Assembly (NCBI GenBank): GCA_002737635.1
Contig: NSIC01000006.1
Span: 1 to 33,898 of the forward strand
From: Acidimicrobium sp.
GTDB taxonomy: Bacteria > Actinomycetota > Acidimicrobiia > Acidimicrobiales > Ilumatobacteraceae
Length of the DNA stretch: 33,898 nucleotides
Direction of reading: 5' to 3'
The notes under the pieces were generated by a model. It was not told where the DNA came from. It saw nothing but the letters and a program-made list of their open reading frames with translations, and did not search any database. The position numbers and the translations under genes are program-made. This document shows positions 23,387 to 32,008 of this stretch, piece after piece (the first letter of the stretch is position 1; each line of letters starts with the position of its first letter).

Positions 23387-25120
23387 CTAAAAATTCGTGA
23401 AAAGTAAACGCAAGTTCGAAGCCACCATTTGATTGATTCGGTCGTGTACTTTGACATTTTCTTGGCGATCAGTGACCACCCTTGCCAACCATGGGCCACG
23501 CTGTGACAAAACTTCACCGAGTTCTGAAAGATTATTGATCTCGTGAACGATGATTTGATGTGCCCGAGCCAACAAGTTGATATCAACTTCGTGTGGTGTA
23601 CCAAAAATTTTCTCAAATTTTGCCTGATCAAGCGCCTGAGCTTGGGGTAAGAACGAAAAAATACCACCGCCGTTGTTATCGATCACGATAATTCGTAAAT
23701 CAATATTTCGATCTGCAAGATTAAGCATTCCGTTCGCATCGTGCAACAGTGCAATGTCGCCGATCAGCAATGTTGTGGGTTGACCAGTCGCCAATGCCAC
23801 ACCCACACTTGTCGAAACAACGCCATCGATGCCATTGGCACCACGATTGGCGTGAACACGCAAACCAAATCTTGGCGCACCAAACCACTCGATGTCGCGA
23901 ATCGGCATTGAACTCGAAACAACCAGATGTGATGACTCTGGCAGCGACGAATAAATCGCACGAGCAACGCCCGGCTCGGTCAACCCTGGTTCGTCAGCGA
24001 GTGCCGCATTGATCGCTTTTTGGGCCGAGTCTTCAGCACTGCCCCACAAGTTCAACCATGAACTTTCACCAGCCGGGACATTTTTCGCTTTGTCGGCAAC
24101 TGATGATCGCGTAGCGATAATTTCTGCACAAAGTTCATCAATATCAGTAACCAGATGCATTGTGCATCGGCGATCTGGGTCGGTGAGGCTGGGTGTTGTC
24201 GTCACGACGATCTGATTTGCAACTGAATTTACTAGCCAAGAGTTCACAACTTTTGAGGCCGGCAGAGTGCCAAAACGTAACACGACATCTGGTTGCAATT
24301 GCTTTGCCGATTTTTCGTCGCGCAAAATTGAATCTGCCGCGGCGACGACAACTCTGTTTGGCACGCGAACATTGCTTCGCGGATCTGCAAGCACCGACCA
24401 ACCCAAAGTTTCGGCAAGCCTCAAAACCGATTCGGTGCGATAATTTTCTGGGCCGGCCACAATCACACCTTTTTTATGATTCAATGCGTTATCTAATTTG
24501 CGTAACTTTCGCTTCGACAATTGAGTGACCTTGTTGGCGATCACAGTCGATCGATCATCACGCGCTGGCAAAGTAGTTGCGGCGCCCATTAGGGGCTCAC
24601 GAAAGCGCAGATTCAGATGAACCGGTCCCCGAACTTGACCGACACTCGTCGCAAAGAGATCGCGCGCAAGTGTGCGCCAAGTGCGACTTTCTGAATCATC
24701 GGCAACTTCTGCGTTAAAAAACTTTCGCACGGCGACACCATAAAGATTTCGCTGATCAATCGTCTGTGGTGCACCAACACCTTGCAACTCGGCTGGTCGA
24801 TCTGCAGTGCAAATTAAAATTGGCACTTCGCTGTGGTGTGCTTCAACAACTGCCGGATGAAACTCGACTGCAGCAGTGCCTGATGAACAAACAAGTATCG
24901 CTGGCACTCCAGAGGCCTTAGCGATGCCGAGCGCGACAAAGGCCGCACTTCGCTCATCATGAAAAATATGCATTGCAATCTCGCTTCGATTCGCGATCTC
25001 AAGCACAATCGGTGTGGATCTCGAACCCGGCGAAACAACGGCATGGCGCACGCCACAGTGAAGCCACTCATCCACCAAAGTGGCGCAAAAAGTCGCCGTG
25101 GTCGCCGCCGAAGAAGCCAT
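23387..25120 (-). CDS. menD: SEPHCHC synthase MenD
   Basis: A thiamine-diphosphate enzyme that adds 2-oxoglutarate-derived succinyl to isochorismate. At 577 residues it has the normal length. Motifs: SPGSRSTP (30-37), the cofactor-activating Glu56 in HDERSAA, SSGTAAVEFHPAVVEA, TADRPAELQGVGAPQTIDQ, ANRGANGIDGVVSTS, the ThDP motif GDIALLHDANG, and DNNGGGIFSFLP. The ATG at 25120 is preceded by CACGAT and 6 bases. It converges on menF with a 9-base gap and diverges from menH. Confidence 0.96.
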   Translation of the reverse strand: MASSAATTATFCATLVDEWLHCGVRHAVVSPGSRSTPIVLEIANRSEIAMHIFHDERSAAFVALGIAKASGVPAILVCSSGTAAVEFHPAVVEAHHSEVPILICTADRPAELQGVGAPQTIDQRNLYGVAVRKFFNAEVADDSESRTWRTLARDLFATSVGQVRGPVHLNLRFREPLMGAATTLPARDDRSTVIANKVTQLSKRKLRKLDNALNHKKGVIVAGPENYRTESVLRLAETLGWSVLADPRSNVRVPNRVVVAAADSILRDEKSAKQLQPDVVLRFGTLPASKVVNSWLVNSVANQIVVTTTPSLTDPDRRCTMHLVTDIDELCAEIIATRSSVADKAKNVPAGESSWLNLWGSAEDSAQKAINAALADEPGLTEPGVARAIYSSLPESSHLVVSSSMPIRDIEWFGAPRFGLRVHANRGANGIDGVVSTSVGVALATGQPTTLLIGDIALLHDANGMLNLADRNIDLRIIVIDNNGGGIFSFLPQAQALDQAKFEKIFGTPHEVDINLLARAHQIIVHEINNLSELGEVLSQRGPWLARVVTDRQENVKVHDRINQMVASNLRLLFTNF

Positions 25121-25203
25121 GCCTCTATCGTGGCAGCAATGAGTTCAAAAAGTTTGCTGAGTAGGGCAAAGCGCACAAAGTCACTCTGGATTAGCGCAAA
25201 CTG

Positions 25204-25950
25204 ATGCTTGCCACAGAGCAATTTGGCAACGGACCAAGAACCGTTTTGGTGCACGGCTTCACACAGACGCGTGAAACATGGCAGCACACCATCAATGCAC
25301 TTGACCAACAATTCGAGATAGTCGCCGTCGATGCTCCTAACCATGGTGAGTCTTGCGATATTTCGCTCAATTTAGAGTCAGGCGCGAAAGCCATCGGCGA
25401 AGTCGGCGGCACTGCTAACTATGTCGGCTATTCGCTTGGGGGCAGATTTTGTCTGACGCTTGCGCTCGCTGAACCCCAAAAAGTTTCACGCCTGGTTTTA
25501 GTGAGCACAACAGCAGGCATCGAGGACAAACAATTACGACTAGACCGAATAAAAAGCGATGAAGATCTTGCCGTAAGAATCGAACAAATAGGCATCGATA
25601 AATTTTTGGATGAATGGCTCGCTCAACCACTTTTCAGAGACCTCACAACCGAGACAAATCAAAAATCTGTTCGCCTGAACAATACGGCAACTGGTTTGAG
25701 TTCGAGTCTGCGTCTTTGTGGCGCGGGTCGACAGCAACCAACCTGGTCAAGACTCGAAGAGTTAGCAATGCCAGTGCTCATAATCGCTGGTGCTGACGAT
25801 CAAAAATATCGCCAAATTGCTGAGCGTCTAGTTTCAGAAATCGGCGACAACGCAAGTTTGGCGATTGTTGCAAACTCTGGGCACACGCCACACCTCGAAC
25901 AGCCGGACTATTTTTTTAATCTGTTGAAAGATTTCTTGTCGGATCAGTAG
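25204..25950 (+). CDS. menH: Alpha/beta hydrolase, probable SHCHC synthase MenH
   Basis: MenH removes pyruvate from SEPHCHC. The protein has 248 residues with VLVHGFTQTRETW near the start, Ser77 in GYSLGGR, Asp199 in GADDQKY and His227 in SGHTPHLEQP, the MenH-type triad order. Many alpha/beta hydrolases share this fold, so the name rests partly on context: it lies between menD and menA. The ATG at 25204 has no Shine-Dalgarno; TAGCGC lies 6 bases upstream. The 83-base gap to divergent menD holds nothing else recognisable. Confidence 0.87.
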   Translation: MLATEQFGNGPRTVLVHGFTQTRETWQHTINALDQQFEIVAVDAPNHGESCDISLNLESGAKAIGEVGGTANYVGYSLGGRFCLTLALAEPQKVSRLVLVSTTAGIEDKQLRLDRIKSDEDLAVRIEQIGIDKFLDEWLAQPLFRDLTTETNQKSVRLNNTATGLSSSLRLCGAGRQQPTWSRLEELAMPVLIIAGADDQKYRQIAERLVSEIGDNASLAIVANSGHTPHLEQPDYFFNLLKDFLSDQ

Positions 25951-25954
25951 CTAT

Positions 25955-26833
25955 TCAGCTAACCAATAAGCCGATACTAAGTGATAGTGCAACAATCATC
26001 TGCACGCGACCAGTCATCGTCAAGACTTCGATTAGCTCTGCGCCGGTAGCGCCGCGCACAACACGCTTAATCGGCTTGATCGCTGCAAGTAAACCGATTA
26101 ATCCCAACAATGCGGTTGTATGCGATACGGCAACAAGACAAACCGTGATGCCGGCAACAACGAACAAAGCAACGTAAAACTTTCGAGCACCTCTATCGCC
26201 TAGGCGTACTGCAAGGGTTCGCTTGTTTGCGAGCGTGTCACCAGCAATGTCTCGCAAATTGTTGACCGCCAAGAGGGCGCAAGCAAGACAACCGACAACG
26301 ACCGATGACAAAAAACTTTCAGTCGTTAGTGTCTGATTAATTACAAAGGTTGTACCCATGGTGGCCACAATGCCGAAGAATACGAACACGAAAACTTCAC
26401 CCAAACCCAGATAGCCATACGGATTTTTACCACCTGTATAAAACCATCCCGCGAAAAAGCAGAGCACGCCGACTAGCAATACCCACCAAGAAGTCGTTGC
26501 AGCAAGAGTCAGACCAAACACAGCAGCAATACCGAAAGCAACAAAGGTCGCGCGCTTAACTGCAACAGGACTCTTTGCCCCAGAACCCACGAGGCGTAAT
26601 GGCCCGACTCGGTTTTTGTCGGTGCCCCGAACTCCATCCGAATAATCGTTGGCGAAATTGACCGCAACCTGCAGGGCCAGACTGACAATCAAAGCCAAAA
26701 AAGCATTTGACCACTTATTCTGCGATGCGACTGAGAGTTGTGCGCAGGCGGCACCCACTACAACTGGCGCTATCGCTGCTGGCAAAGTTTTCGGTCGCGC
26801 GCCTTGGATCCATAATTTGGTTGAACCTTTCAC
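25955..26833 (-). CDS. menA: 1,4-dihydroxy-2-naphthoate polyprenyltransferase (MenA)
   Basis: A UbiA-family membrane enzyme that joins the naphthoate head to the polyprenyl tail. It has 292 residues with about eight to nine hydrophobic helices. The first Asp motif is NDYSD in VNFANDYSDGVRGTD (62-66 and beyond), and the second is NNLRDIAGDTLANKRTLA (from 191). The start is GTG at 26833, with TAAGTT 6 bases upstream. It converges on menH with only 4 bases between the stops and diverges from menE across 37 bases. Confidence 0.95.
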   Translation of the reverse strand: MKGSTKLWIQGARPKTLPAAIAPVVVGAACAQLSVASQNKWSNAFLALIVSLALQVAVNFANDYSDGVRGTDKNRVGPLRLVGSGAKSPVAVKRATFVAFGIAAVFGLTLAATTSWWVLLVGVLCFFAGWFYTGGKNPYGYLGLGEVFVFVFFGIVATMGTTFVINQTLTTESFLSSVVVGCLACALLAVNNLRDIAGDTLANKRTLAVRLGDRGARKFYVALFVVAGITVCLVAVSHTTALLGLIGLLAAIKPIKRVVRGATGAELIEVLTMTGRVQMIVALSLSIGLLVS

Positions 26834-26845
26834 ATCTCTAACTTA
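26834..26845 (-). promoter_or_regulatory. Leaderless-type -10 box for menA
   Basis: On the minus strand TAAGTT is followed by AGAGAT and the GTG start of menA. It is a perfect TAnnnT at 6-base spacing. Confidence 0.6.
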
Positions 26846-26858
26846 ACAACAAAGCATC

Positions 26859-26870
26859 TACGCTGAAATG
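26859..26870 (+). promoter_or_regulatory. Leaderless-type -10 box for menE
   Basis: TACGCT followed by GAAATG and GTG at 26871. At the spacing seen for the other genes, transcription would begin on this GTG rather than on the ATG one codon earlier. Confidence 0.55.
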
Positions 26871-28031
26871 GTGCGCGAACTAGTAGCAATCGATATGCCA
26901 GCTAGTGATGCATTCGTGACGACTGTTAAACAAATTTGGGATTCGGGTAATGCTGTGCTTCCGATAGACCAGCGACTGCCTGAAATCTCACGCACCAAGT
27001 TGCTCGCCGAGATGGGGGCATCGGCTGTCGTAAGCGCCGATGGGTCGCACACGACACTCGGGCACGGTCGACCCGTTGAAATTGGTGATGCACTAGTCAT
27101 CGCGACTTCAGGTTCAACTGGTCAATCAAAGGGTGTCGTTCATACGCACGATTCGATTCTCTTCGCAACGAAAACGACGGTCGCGCGACTTCGTTGCACG
27201 GCCGAAGACCACTGGCTGGCATGCATCTCACTTGCCCATGTTGGCGGACTGTCGGTCGTGCTACGGGCATTGCACCTTGGTTCGCGCCTGACTATCAATA
27301 GCCGCGCAGACCAAGCAACAATTTTGGCCGCGCTGGACAATGGCGCGACGATGACATCACTCGTACCGACGGTTTTACGGTCAGTCGATATATCCAGATT
27401 CAAAACTGTTTTGATAGGCGGATCAAATGCCCCCGACAATTTGCCTAGCAATGCAATTTCTACATATGGTTTGACCGAAACTATGGGTGGTGTTGTCTAC
27501 GACGGAGTGCCACTTGATGGTGTTGAAATTCGTCTCGGTGAAGACTCTGAAATCGAAATTCGAAGCAAGTCGTTGTTGCGCTGCTATCGCAATGGCGTTG
27601 ACCCGAAAACCAATGATGGCTGGTTACGGACAGGTGACTTGGGTGATCTGCGCGATGGAGGACTAAAAGTGCTCGGTCGCCAAGATGAGCTAATCAACAC
27701 CGGCGGCTTCAAAGTTTGGCCAAGCACCGTTGAAAACTCAATTCGACAACTTGAAGTGGTGACTGACGTTTTCGTTGCTGCTACACCAGATAAAAAATGG
27801 GGGTCAGCAGTAACGGCATGGGTCGTTTTGCAACCGAATGTTGCGAACCTGCAACTTATAGTGTTGCGTGATCATGTGCAAGAAACTCTGCCTGACTACT
27901 GTGCACCACGCAAACTATTTGTCGTCAAGCAGATACCGAAGTCGAGTCTTGGCAAAGTTCAAATGACCCAATTGCTGAAGCTCTCGCACGAGTCATATGA
28001 ACCACATGAATCGCACAAATCAATTGAATAG
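26871..28031 (+). CDS. menE: o-Succinylbenzoate-CoA ligase (MenE)
   Basis: An acyl-adenylating enzyme that activates o-succinylbenzoate for MenB. Length is 386-387 residues, short for the superfamily but usual for MenE. Motifs: ATSGSTGQSKGVVHTH (P-loop), YGLTETMGG, TGDLGDL, GRQDELINTGGFKV, and the late catalytic Lys in PKSSLGKVQ. The ORF track starts at ATG 26868. The TACGCT box 6 bases before GTG 26871 favours the later codon, a one-residue difference. An odd His/Glu/Ser-rich tail (HESYEPHESHKS) extends past the last catalytic motif and is read through the start region of the next gene, overlapping it by up to 35 bases. Confidence 0.93.
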   Translation: MRELVAIDMPASDAFVTTVKQIWDSGNAVLPIDQRLPEISRTKLLAEMGASAVVSADGSHTTLGHGRPVEIGDALVIATSGSTGQSKGVVHTHDSILFATKTTVARLRCTAEDHWLACISLAHVGGLSVVLRALHLGSRLTINSRADQATILAALDNGATMTSLVPTVLRSVDISRFKTVLIGGSNAPDNLPSNAISTYGLTETMGGVVYDGVPLDGVEIRLGEDSEIEIRSKSLLRCYRNGVDPKTNDGWLRTGDLGDLRDGGLKVLGRQDELINTGGFKVWPSTVENSIRQLEVVTDVFVAATPDKKWGSAVTAWVVLQPNVANLQLIVLRDHVQETLPDYCAPRKLFVVKQIPKSSLGKVQMTQLLKLSHESYEPHESHKSIE

Positions 28032-29307
28032 CTCAAGCAGCGAACCTCACTCGCACTCACCCAGATTGCCAAAGTCTTACTGGCGATTATTCGCATCATC
28101 GACGATTTCGAACTTGGGTGACGGCATGGTCGTTGCGGCCGCACCATTGCTCGCGCTTACGCTCACGGACGACCCTCGATTGATTGCCGCGATTAGTTTC
28201 GCCGCAATGCTGCCATGGCTCGTGCTGTCGTTACCTGCCGGGGTCTACCTAGATCGTCAGGATCGCCAAAAGGTTATGTATCGCGCGAATCTTATTCGTG
28301 GTCTACTTTTTAGTTTGATTGCAATTGGCGCTGCGACAGAAACGCTAAATATTTACCTTTTGATTTCGGCTGCAGCCATTGGCGGAATCTGCGAATTGTT
28401 TTTTGACATGAGCTCGCAGGCAATTCTGCCGGCGATTGTCGACGAAGAATCTTTGGAGGTTGCGAATAGCAGGCTCTATATCTCGGAGATTATTAGTAAT
28501 GGCTTTGTTGGGCTTCCATTTGGCGCCTGGATCTTCGTAGTTGCCATCTACGCCCCTTTTGGAATAAATGCTGTTGCACTCGTATTGGCGGCACTGCTTA
28601 TTCACTCGATTCGAATCAAAGACAAACCGCTGACCGCGACTTTAGAGAATTCTTTCGGCGAAGATCTGAAGCAAGGCTTGACTTGGCTATGGCGACACGA
28701 TTTGCTGCGCACGCTAGCGATCATGCTCGGAGTGGCAAATATGTGCGGCATGTTTGCCCAAGCCGTATTTGTAAAATTCGCGCGAGATGAACTCGGGCTC
28801 GGTGCTCGCGGATTTGGCATCTTGCTTGCGGCAATCTCTGTTGGTTCAATTTTGGGTGGTCTGATCGGCGAAAGAGTTAGCAAAAAACTTGGCGCCACTA
28901 CTGCAATCATTCTCGCCTATATTGTTTTTGGTATATCAGATGTGATCCCAGGCGTGTTTCCTGAAGTTTGGGCAGTCGCGTTAAGTGGCATCGTGATGGC
29001 AATCGCTGGCACCACCTGGAATGTGATTACTGTCAGCATGCGTCAGCGTCTCATACCCACAGAGTTATTTGGTCGCGTAAATAGTGTCTACAGATTTATC
29101 GGCACCGGAAGCACAGCAATCGGCGCACTCATCGGTGGTCAGATCGCATTTTCGTTTGGTTTACGCGCAACTTATCTCACTTCGGGCGTGGTCTTGCTGA
29201 TCGCGCTGATTACCCTCGGCCCAGTGTTCTTACGGGCGGCGAAGATTTACATCGAGCCAGAGCGAACACCTGCACCACCGTCGATTACGATAAACAAAAA
29301 CGCATGA
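27997..29307 (+). CDS. MFS transporter (EntS/MFS_3-like)
   Basis: A 436-residue protein with about twelve hydrophobic helices. Signatures are ISNLGDGMVVAAAPLLAL in helix 1 and the loop motif GVYLDRQDRQKVM between helices 2 and 3. The second half contains TWNVITVSMRQRLIPTELFGRVNSVYRFIGTG, typical of the EntS-type drug/siderophore exporter group. The substrate is unknown. The start (27997 or the ATG at 28006) lies inside menE. The last residues SITINKNA differ from the remnant copy downstream, which reads STT then stop, so this 3' end was replaced when the acyltransferase gene arrived. The stop overlaps the next start as ATGA. Confidence 0.88.
   Translation: MNHMNRTNQLNSSSSEPHSHSPRLPKSYWRLFASSTISNLGDGMVVAAAPLLALTLTDDPRLIAAISFAAMLPWLVLSLPAGVYLDRQDRQKVMYRANLIRGLLFSLIAIGAATETLNIYLLISAAAIGGICELFFDMSSQAILPAIVDEESLEVANSRLYISEIISNGFVGLPFGAWIFVVAIYAPFGINAVALVLAALLIHSIRIKDKPLTATLENSFGEDLKQGLTWLWRHDLLRTLAIMLGVANMCGMFAQAVFVKFARDELGLGARGFGILLAAISVGSILGGLIGERVSKKLGATTAIILAYIVFGISDVIPGVFPEVWAVALSGIVMAIAGTTWNVITVSMRQRLIPTELFGRVNSVYRFIGTGSTAIGALIGGQIAFSFGLRATYLTSGVVLLIALITLGPVFLRAAKIYIEPERTPAPPSITINKNA
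29216..29284. repeat. Left copy of 69-bp direct repeat flanking the acyltransferase gene
   Basis: This copy forms the 3' end of the MFS gene. It matches 31228-31296 in 63 of 69 bases. All six differences lie in the first 18 bases, and the last 51 (29234-29284) are identical. The right copy begins one base after the acyltransferase stop. Confidence 0.9.
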
Positions 29308-31226
29308 AATTTCGCTGCGACATACAAGGGCTACGTGGCTTTGCAGTACTCGCTGTTCTCGCTGACCATTTTGCCCCAGATGTCCGTCAGACTTCGGGAG
29401 GTTTTGTTGGGGTCGACATCTTTTTTGTTATCTCAGGATTTCTCATCACCTCAATTATCATCCGCGAATTAGACAACAACGAATTCACCCTTAAAAAGTT
29501 TTGGACGAGACGAATCAAACGAATTTTTCCAAGCTTGGTTGTCATGCTTGCGATCACGACCCTTCTACTGTGGACGGTGTCATCAGAGTACGTTAAGTAC
29601 GAATTACTTAGGAACTTAGCGAAAGCAGCAACTTTCACATCGAACTTGGGCTATTCCCAAACTCAGGACTACTTTGGTGGGCAAACACAGAATCCGTTGC
29701 TACATCTGTGGTCTCTGGCAATTGAGGAACAATTCTATCTTCTCTGGCCATTAACTTGCCTCTTTTTATATAGGACCAACAAGAAGCTAACAATCTACTT
29801 CAGTTACCTAATTACATCGATCTCCTTCTTCGCAAACCTGGTGGTTGTTTTTTATTTTGAAACCAAGTCTTTTGCTTTTTACAATACTTTCACTCGAATT
29901 TGGGAGTTGATGCTTGGCGCACTTCTTGCCCAACACTTGCTAAGAAGTGGAGACTCGGAGAATCGCAAGCCAAGTGCAACCCATCAATTAGTTTCATTAT
30001 TCGGACTTTTATTGATCGGCACTTCCCTCACGATCACAACTCAGGATTCAGCGTTTCCTGGGCACCTTGCTCTCCTGCCCACATTTGGAGCCGCAGCAAT
30101 TATCTTCGCCGGTCCACAGAATCTCATTAACCGACATGTTTTTGGAAATCATGTATTGACCTGGTTCGGCGGAATTAGTTACGCGTTATATCTCTGGCAC
30201 TACCCATTGTTGTTTTTGATGAGAACAATTAATCCAGGTAGAACTAATTTCTTGTTGCTTTCTTTTACGTTCTTGATTTCGGTTCTGGCTGCACACGCAA
30301 GCACAAAGTTTGTTGAATCACCGATTCGTCGAGTCGCCTTCCGTCGCTCGGCGTTTAAAGCGTTATCTGCATCCATGCCGGTGCTTCTCATTATCGCACT
30401 TATACTGCAAAATGCAATCGATAAGAATGATCTAAGTTTTGTTCTGGACAAATACTCTGCACTCGATTTGGGAAACCAATCCGACTTAGATTGCCTGCGA
30501 TTCCGAAAGGAAATCACTGTCAGAACATTGAAGCGTCAAGGATGCTTTGATGCTCCGAGTGATGGCGACAGAACTGTGTTTCTAGTCGGTGACTCTCACT
30601 CTGGTTCTTTACGAGCAGGACTACAACCATACTTAGAGTCCAACGGTATCTCTCTTTTTGGAGTCAGCACTGGATGGTGTAGCTGGTGGCAGATTAAACC
30701 CCTCGATGATGACCGCATTTGTGCAGAAATAACTCGAGAGTTTCTCGCATCGATATCAAGATCAAAACCCGAGATTTTAATAATTGACGGATATTGGGCC
30801 AAAATTGCACGTGGAGTTGATGTCCAGAATATATTGATTGAGTACATAGATCTGGTGCAGTCTTTGGGTGTCAAAAAAGTCTTAGTTGTGGGTCAAGTAC
30901 CCACTTACGAAGCCGGACTACCCCAGCATCTTCAGAACTTGTACGTCAGTAAAGGTCTTCCAATTCCCGAACTAACACCACGAGCACAAGTTACCAACGA
31001 TCCCAAAGGCACTCAGGAACACATGCGAAACTTTGCCTATCCTCTCAATGTCTATTATCGCTCAATTGACGATCTTCTTTGCATCAAAGACTCATGTCGC
31101 GTAACTATCGGCCCGAATCTTGCCAACGATCTCATAGTGTGGGACTACGGACATCTAACTGAAGCAGGTGCAACCTTCGTATCAAAAATTCTTTTTGCAG
31201 ATATCGAACAGTTACTTGCAAAGTAA
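29304..31226 (+). CDS. OafA-type O-acyltransferase with C-terminal SGNH domain
   Basis: A membrane acyltransferase, 640 residues, that probably O-acetylates a cell-surface glycan. The acyltransferase-3 part (1-370) begins CDIQGLRGFAVLAVLADHF with catalytic His22, then FFVISGFLIT, FWTRRIKRIFP and LWSLAIEEQFYLLWP, with about ten membrane helices. The C-terminal part (about 385-640) is an SGNH hydrolase-like domain with Ser431 in VGDSHSGS and Asp614/His617 in DYGHLTEAG. The gene is visibly AT-richer than its neighbours (some lines near 32-35% GC) and uses AGA/AGG codons they avoid. It lies between the 69-bp direct repeats. This points to acquisition by transfer. Start ATG overlaps the MFS stop. 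Confidence 0.93.
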   Translation: MKFRCDIQGLRGFAVLAVLADHFAPDVRQTSGGFVGVDIFFVISGFLITSIIIRELDNNEFTLKKFWTRRIKRIFPSLVVMLAITTLLLWTVSSEYVKYELLRNLAKAATFTSNLGYSQTQDYFGGQTQNPLLHLWSLAIEEQFYLLWPLTCLFLYRTNKKLTIYFSYLITSISFFANLVVVFYFETKSFAFYNTFTRIWELMLGALLAQHLLRSGDSENRKPSATHQLVSLFGLLLIGTSLTITTQDSAFPGHLALLPTFGAAAIIFAGPQNLINRHVFGNHVLTWFGGISYALYLWHYPLLFLMRTINPGRTNFLLLSFTFLISVLAAHASTKFVESPIRRVAFRRSAFKALSASMPVLLIIALILQNAIDKNDLSFVLDKYSALDLGNQSDLDCLRFRKEITVRTLKRQGCFDAPSDGDRTVFLVGDSHSGSLRAGLQPYLESNGISLFGVSTGWCSWWQIKPLDDDRICAEITREFLASISRSKPEILIIDGYWAKIARGVDVQNILIEYIDLVQSLGVKKVLVVGQVPTYEAGLPQHLQNLYVSKGLPIPELTPRAQVTNDPKGTQEHMRNFAYPLNVYYRSIDDLLCIKDSCRVTIGPNLANDLIVWDYGHLTEAGATFVSKILFADIEQLLAK

Positions 31227-31304
31227 ATCGGCAATGTGTTTTTGTGGGCGGCGAAGATTTACATCGAGCCAGAGCGAACACCTGCACCACCGTCGACCAC
31301 ATAA
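31227..31304 (+). pseudogene. Remnant 3' end of an MFS transporter gene
   Basis: In the frame continuing past the acyltransferase stop, the sequence encodes IGNVFLWAAKIYIEPERTP, then APPSTT and a TAA at 31302-31304. The intact MFS gene ends LGPVFLRAAKIYIEPERTP and then APPSITINKNA. This is therefore a detached MFS tail with no start. It overlaps the 3' end of the converging SDR gene by 46 bases, which was probably the ancestral tail-to-tail overlap. Confidence 0.85.
31228..31296. repeat. Right copy of 69-bp direct repeat flanking the acyltransferase gene
   Basis: The partner of 29216-29284, with 51 bp identical at 31246-31296. It overlaps the last codons of the SDR gene on the minus strand. 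Confidence 0.9.
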
Positions 31305-32008
31305 GTTTCGCCGGTAATCCACGACGCCAAATCAGAACATAGAAACAGTGCCATGTTGGCGATATCTTCGGGTTCACCGAGACGCTTGGTCGGCAATGCA
31401 GCAGCGAGTTTGTCGCCGAAATTCTCAATCAACACGGATGCGAACTGTGTTTTGACCAAACCTGGCGCGATGCCAACAACTCTGGTCTTACCCAACTCGC
31501 ACGCCAACTGACTCGTTAAGTGAATCACAGCCGCCTTGGTCAGATTGTAAACACCGAGACCTTGCTCGGCACGCAAGCCACCGACTGATGCGATGTTCAG
31601 AATCACCCCAGGATTGTTTTGCATTGAAGCGTTCCATACTGCTTGGCTCCAGAACAATGGGCCTTTTATATTGACTTGAAATGTCTTGTCGAACCTTGCT
31701 GAATCAACGCCGAGCGTCTCGCCGTAATAAGGATTAGTCGCCGCGTTATTGACCAATATGTCGATCTTGCCAAAGCGTTTCATCGTCGCATCAATGCAGG
31801 CTTGTGCTTGATCGATGTCACCAGCATTTGCTGCGAACACATCAGTTTCACCATCCATCTCTTTTGCGGCTGCCTGAAGAGCATCAAGTTTGCGTGATGT
31901 GAGCATGACTTGTGCGCCCGCATCTACAAAAGACTTGGCGATGGCTTTGCCGATGCCTCGTGACGCGCCAGTGACTACGGCAGTCTTACCGCGCAACGAG
32001 ATTTCCAT
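31259..32008 (-). CDS. Short-chain dehydrogenase/reductase
   Basis: A classical SDR of 249 residues. It has TGASRGIG (13-20), NNAA (87-90), catalytic Ser141, Tyr154 and Lys158 in NIASVGG plus VYNLTKAA, and a C-terminal VVDGG. The substrate is unknown; FabG-like names are often given to such proteins, but this one lies outside the fab operon and has NPYYGETL after the NNAA motif. The ATG at 32008 has TAGTCT 6 bases upstream. Its final codons lie within the right direct repeat and over the MFS remnant. Confidence 0.92.
   Translation of the reverse strand: MEISLRGKTAVVTGASRGIGKAIAKSFVDAGAQVMLTSRKLDALQAAAKEMDGETDVFAANAGDIDQAQACIDATMKRFGKIDILVNNAATNPYYGETLGVDSARFDKTFQVNIKGPLFWSQAVWNASMQNNPGVILNIASVGGLRAEQGLGVYNLTKAAVIHLTSQLACELGKTRVVGIAPGLVKTQFASVLIENFGDKLAAALPTKRLGEPEDIANMALFLCSDLASWITGETYVVDGGAGVRSGSM

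Noticed and set aside
29285-31227. Transposon or integron origin of the acyltransferase insertion
   Set aside because: No transposase, integrase, terminal inverted repeats or attC-like site is visible; the 51-69 bp repeats are gene-derived, which fits recombination better.
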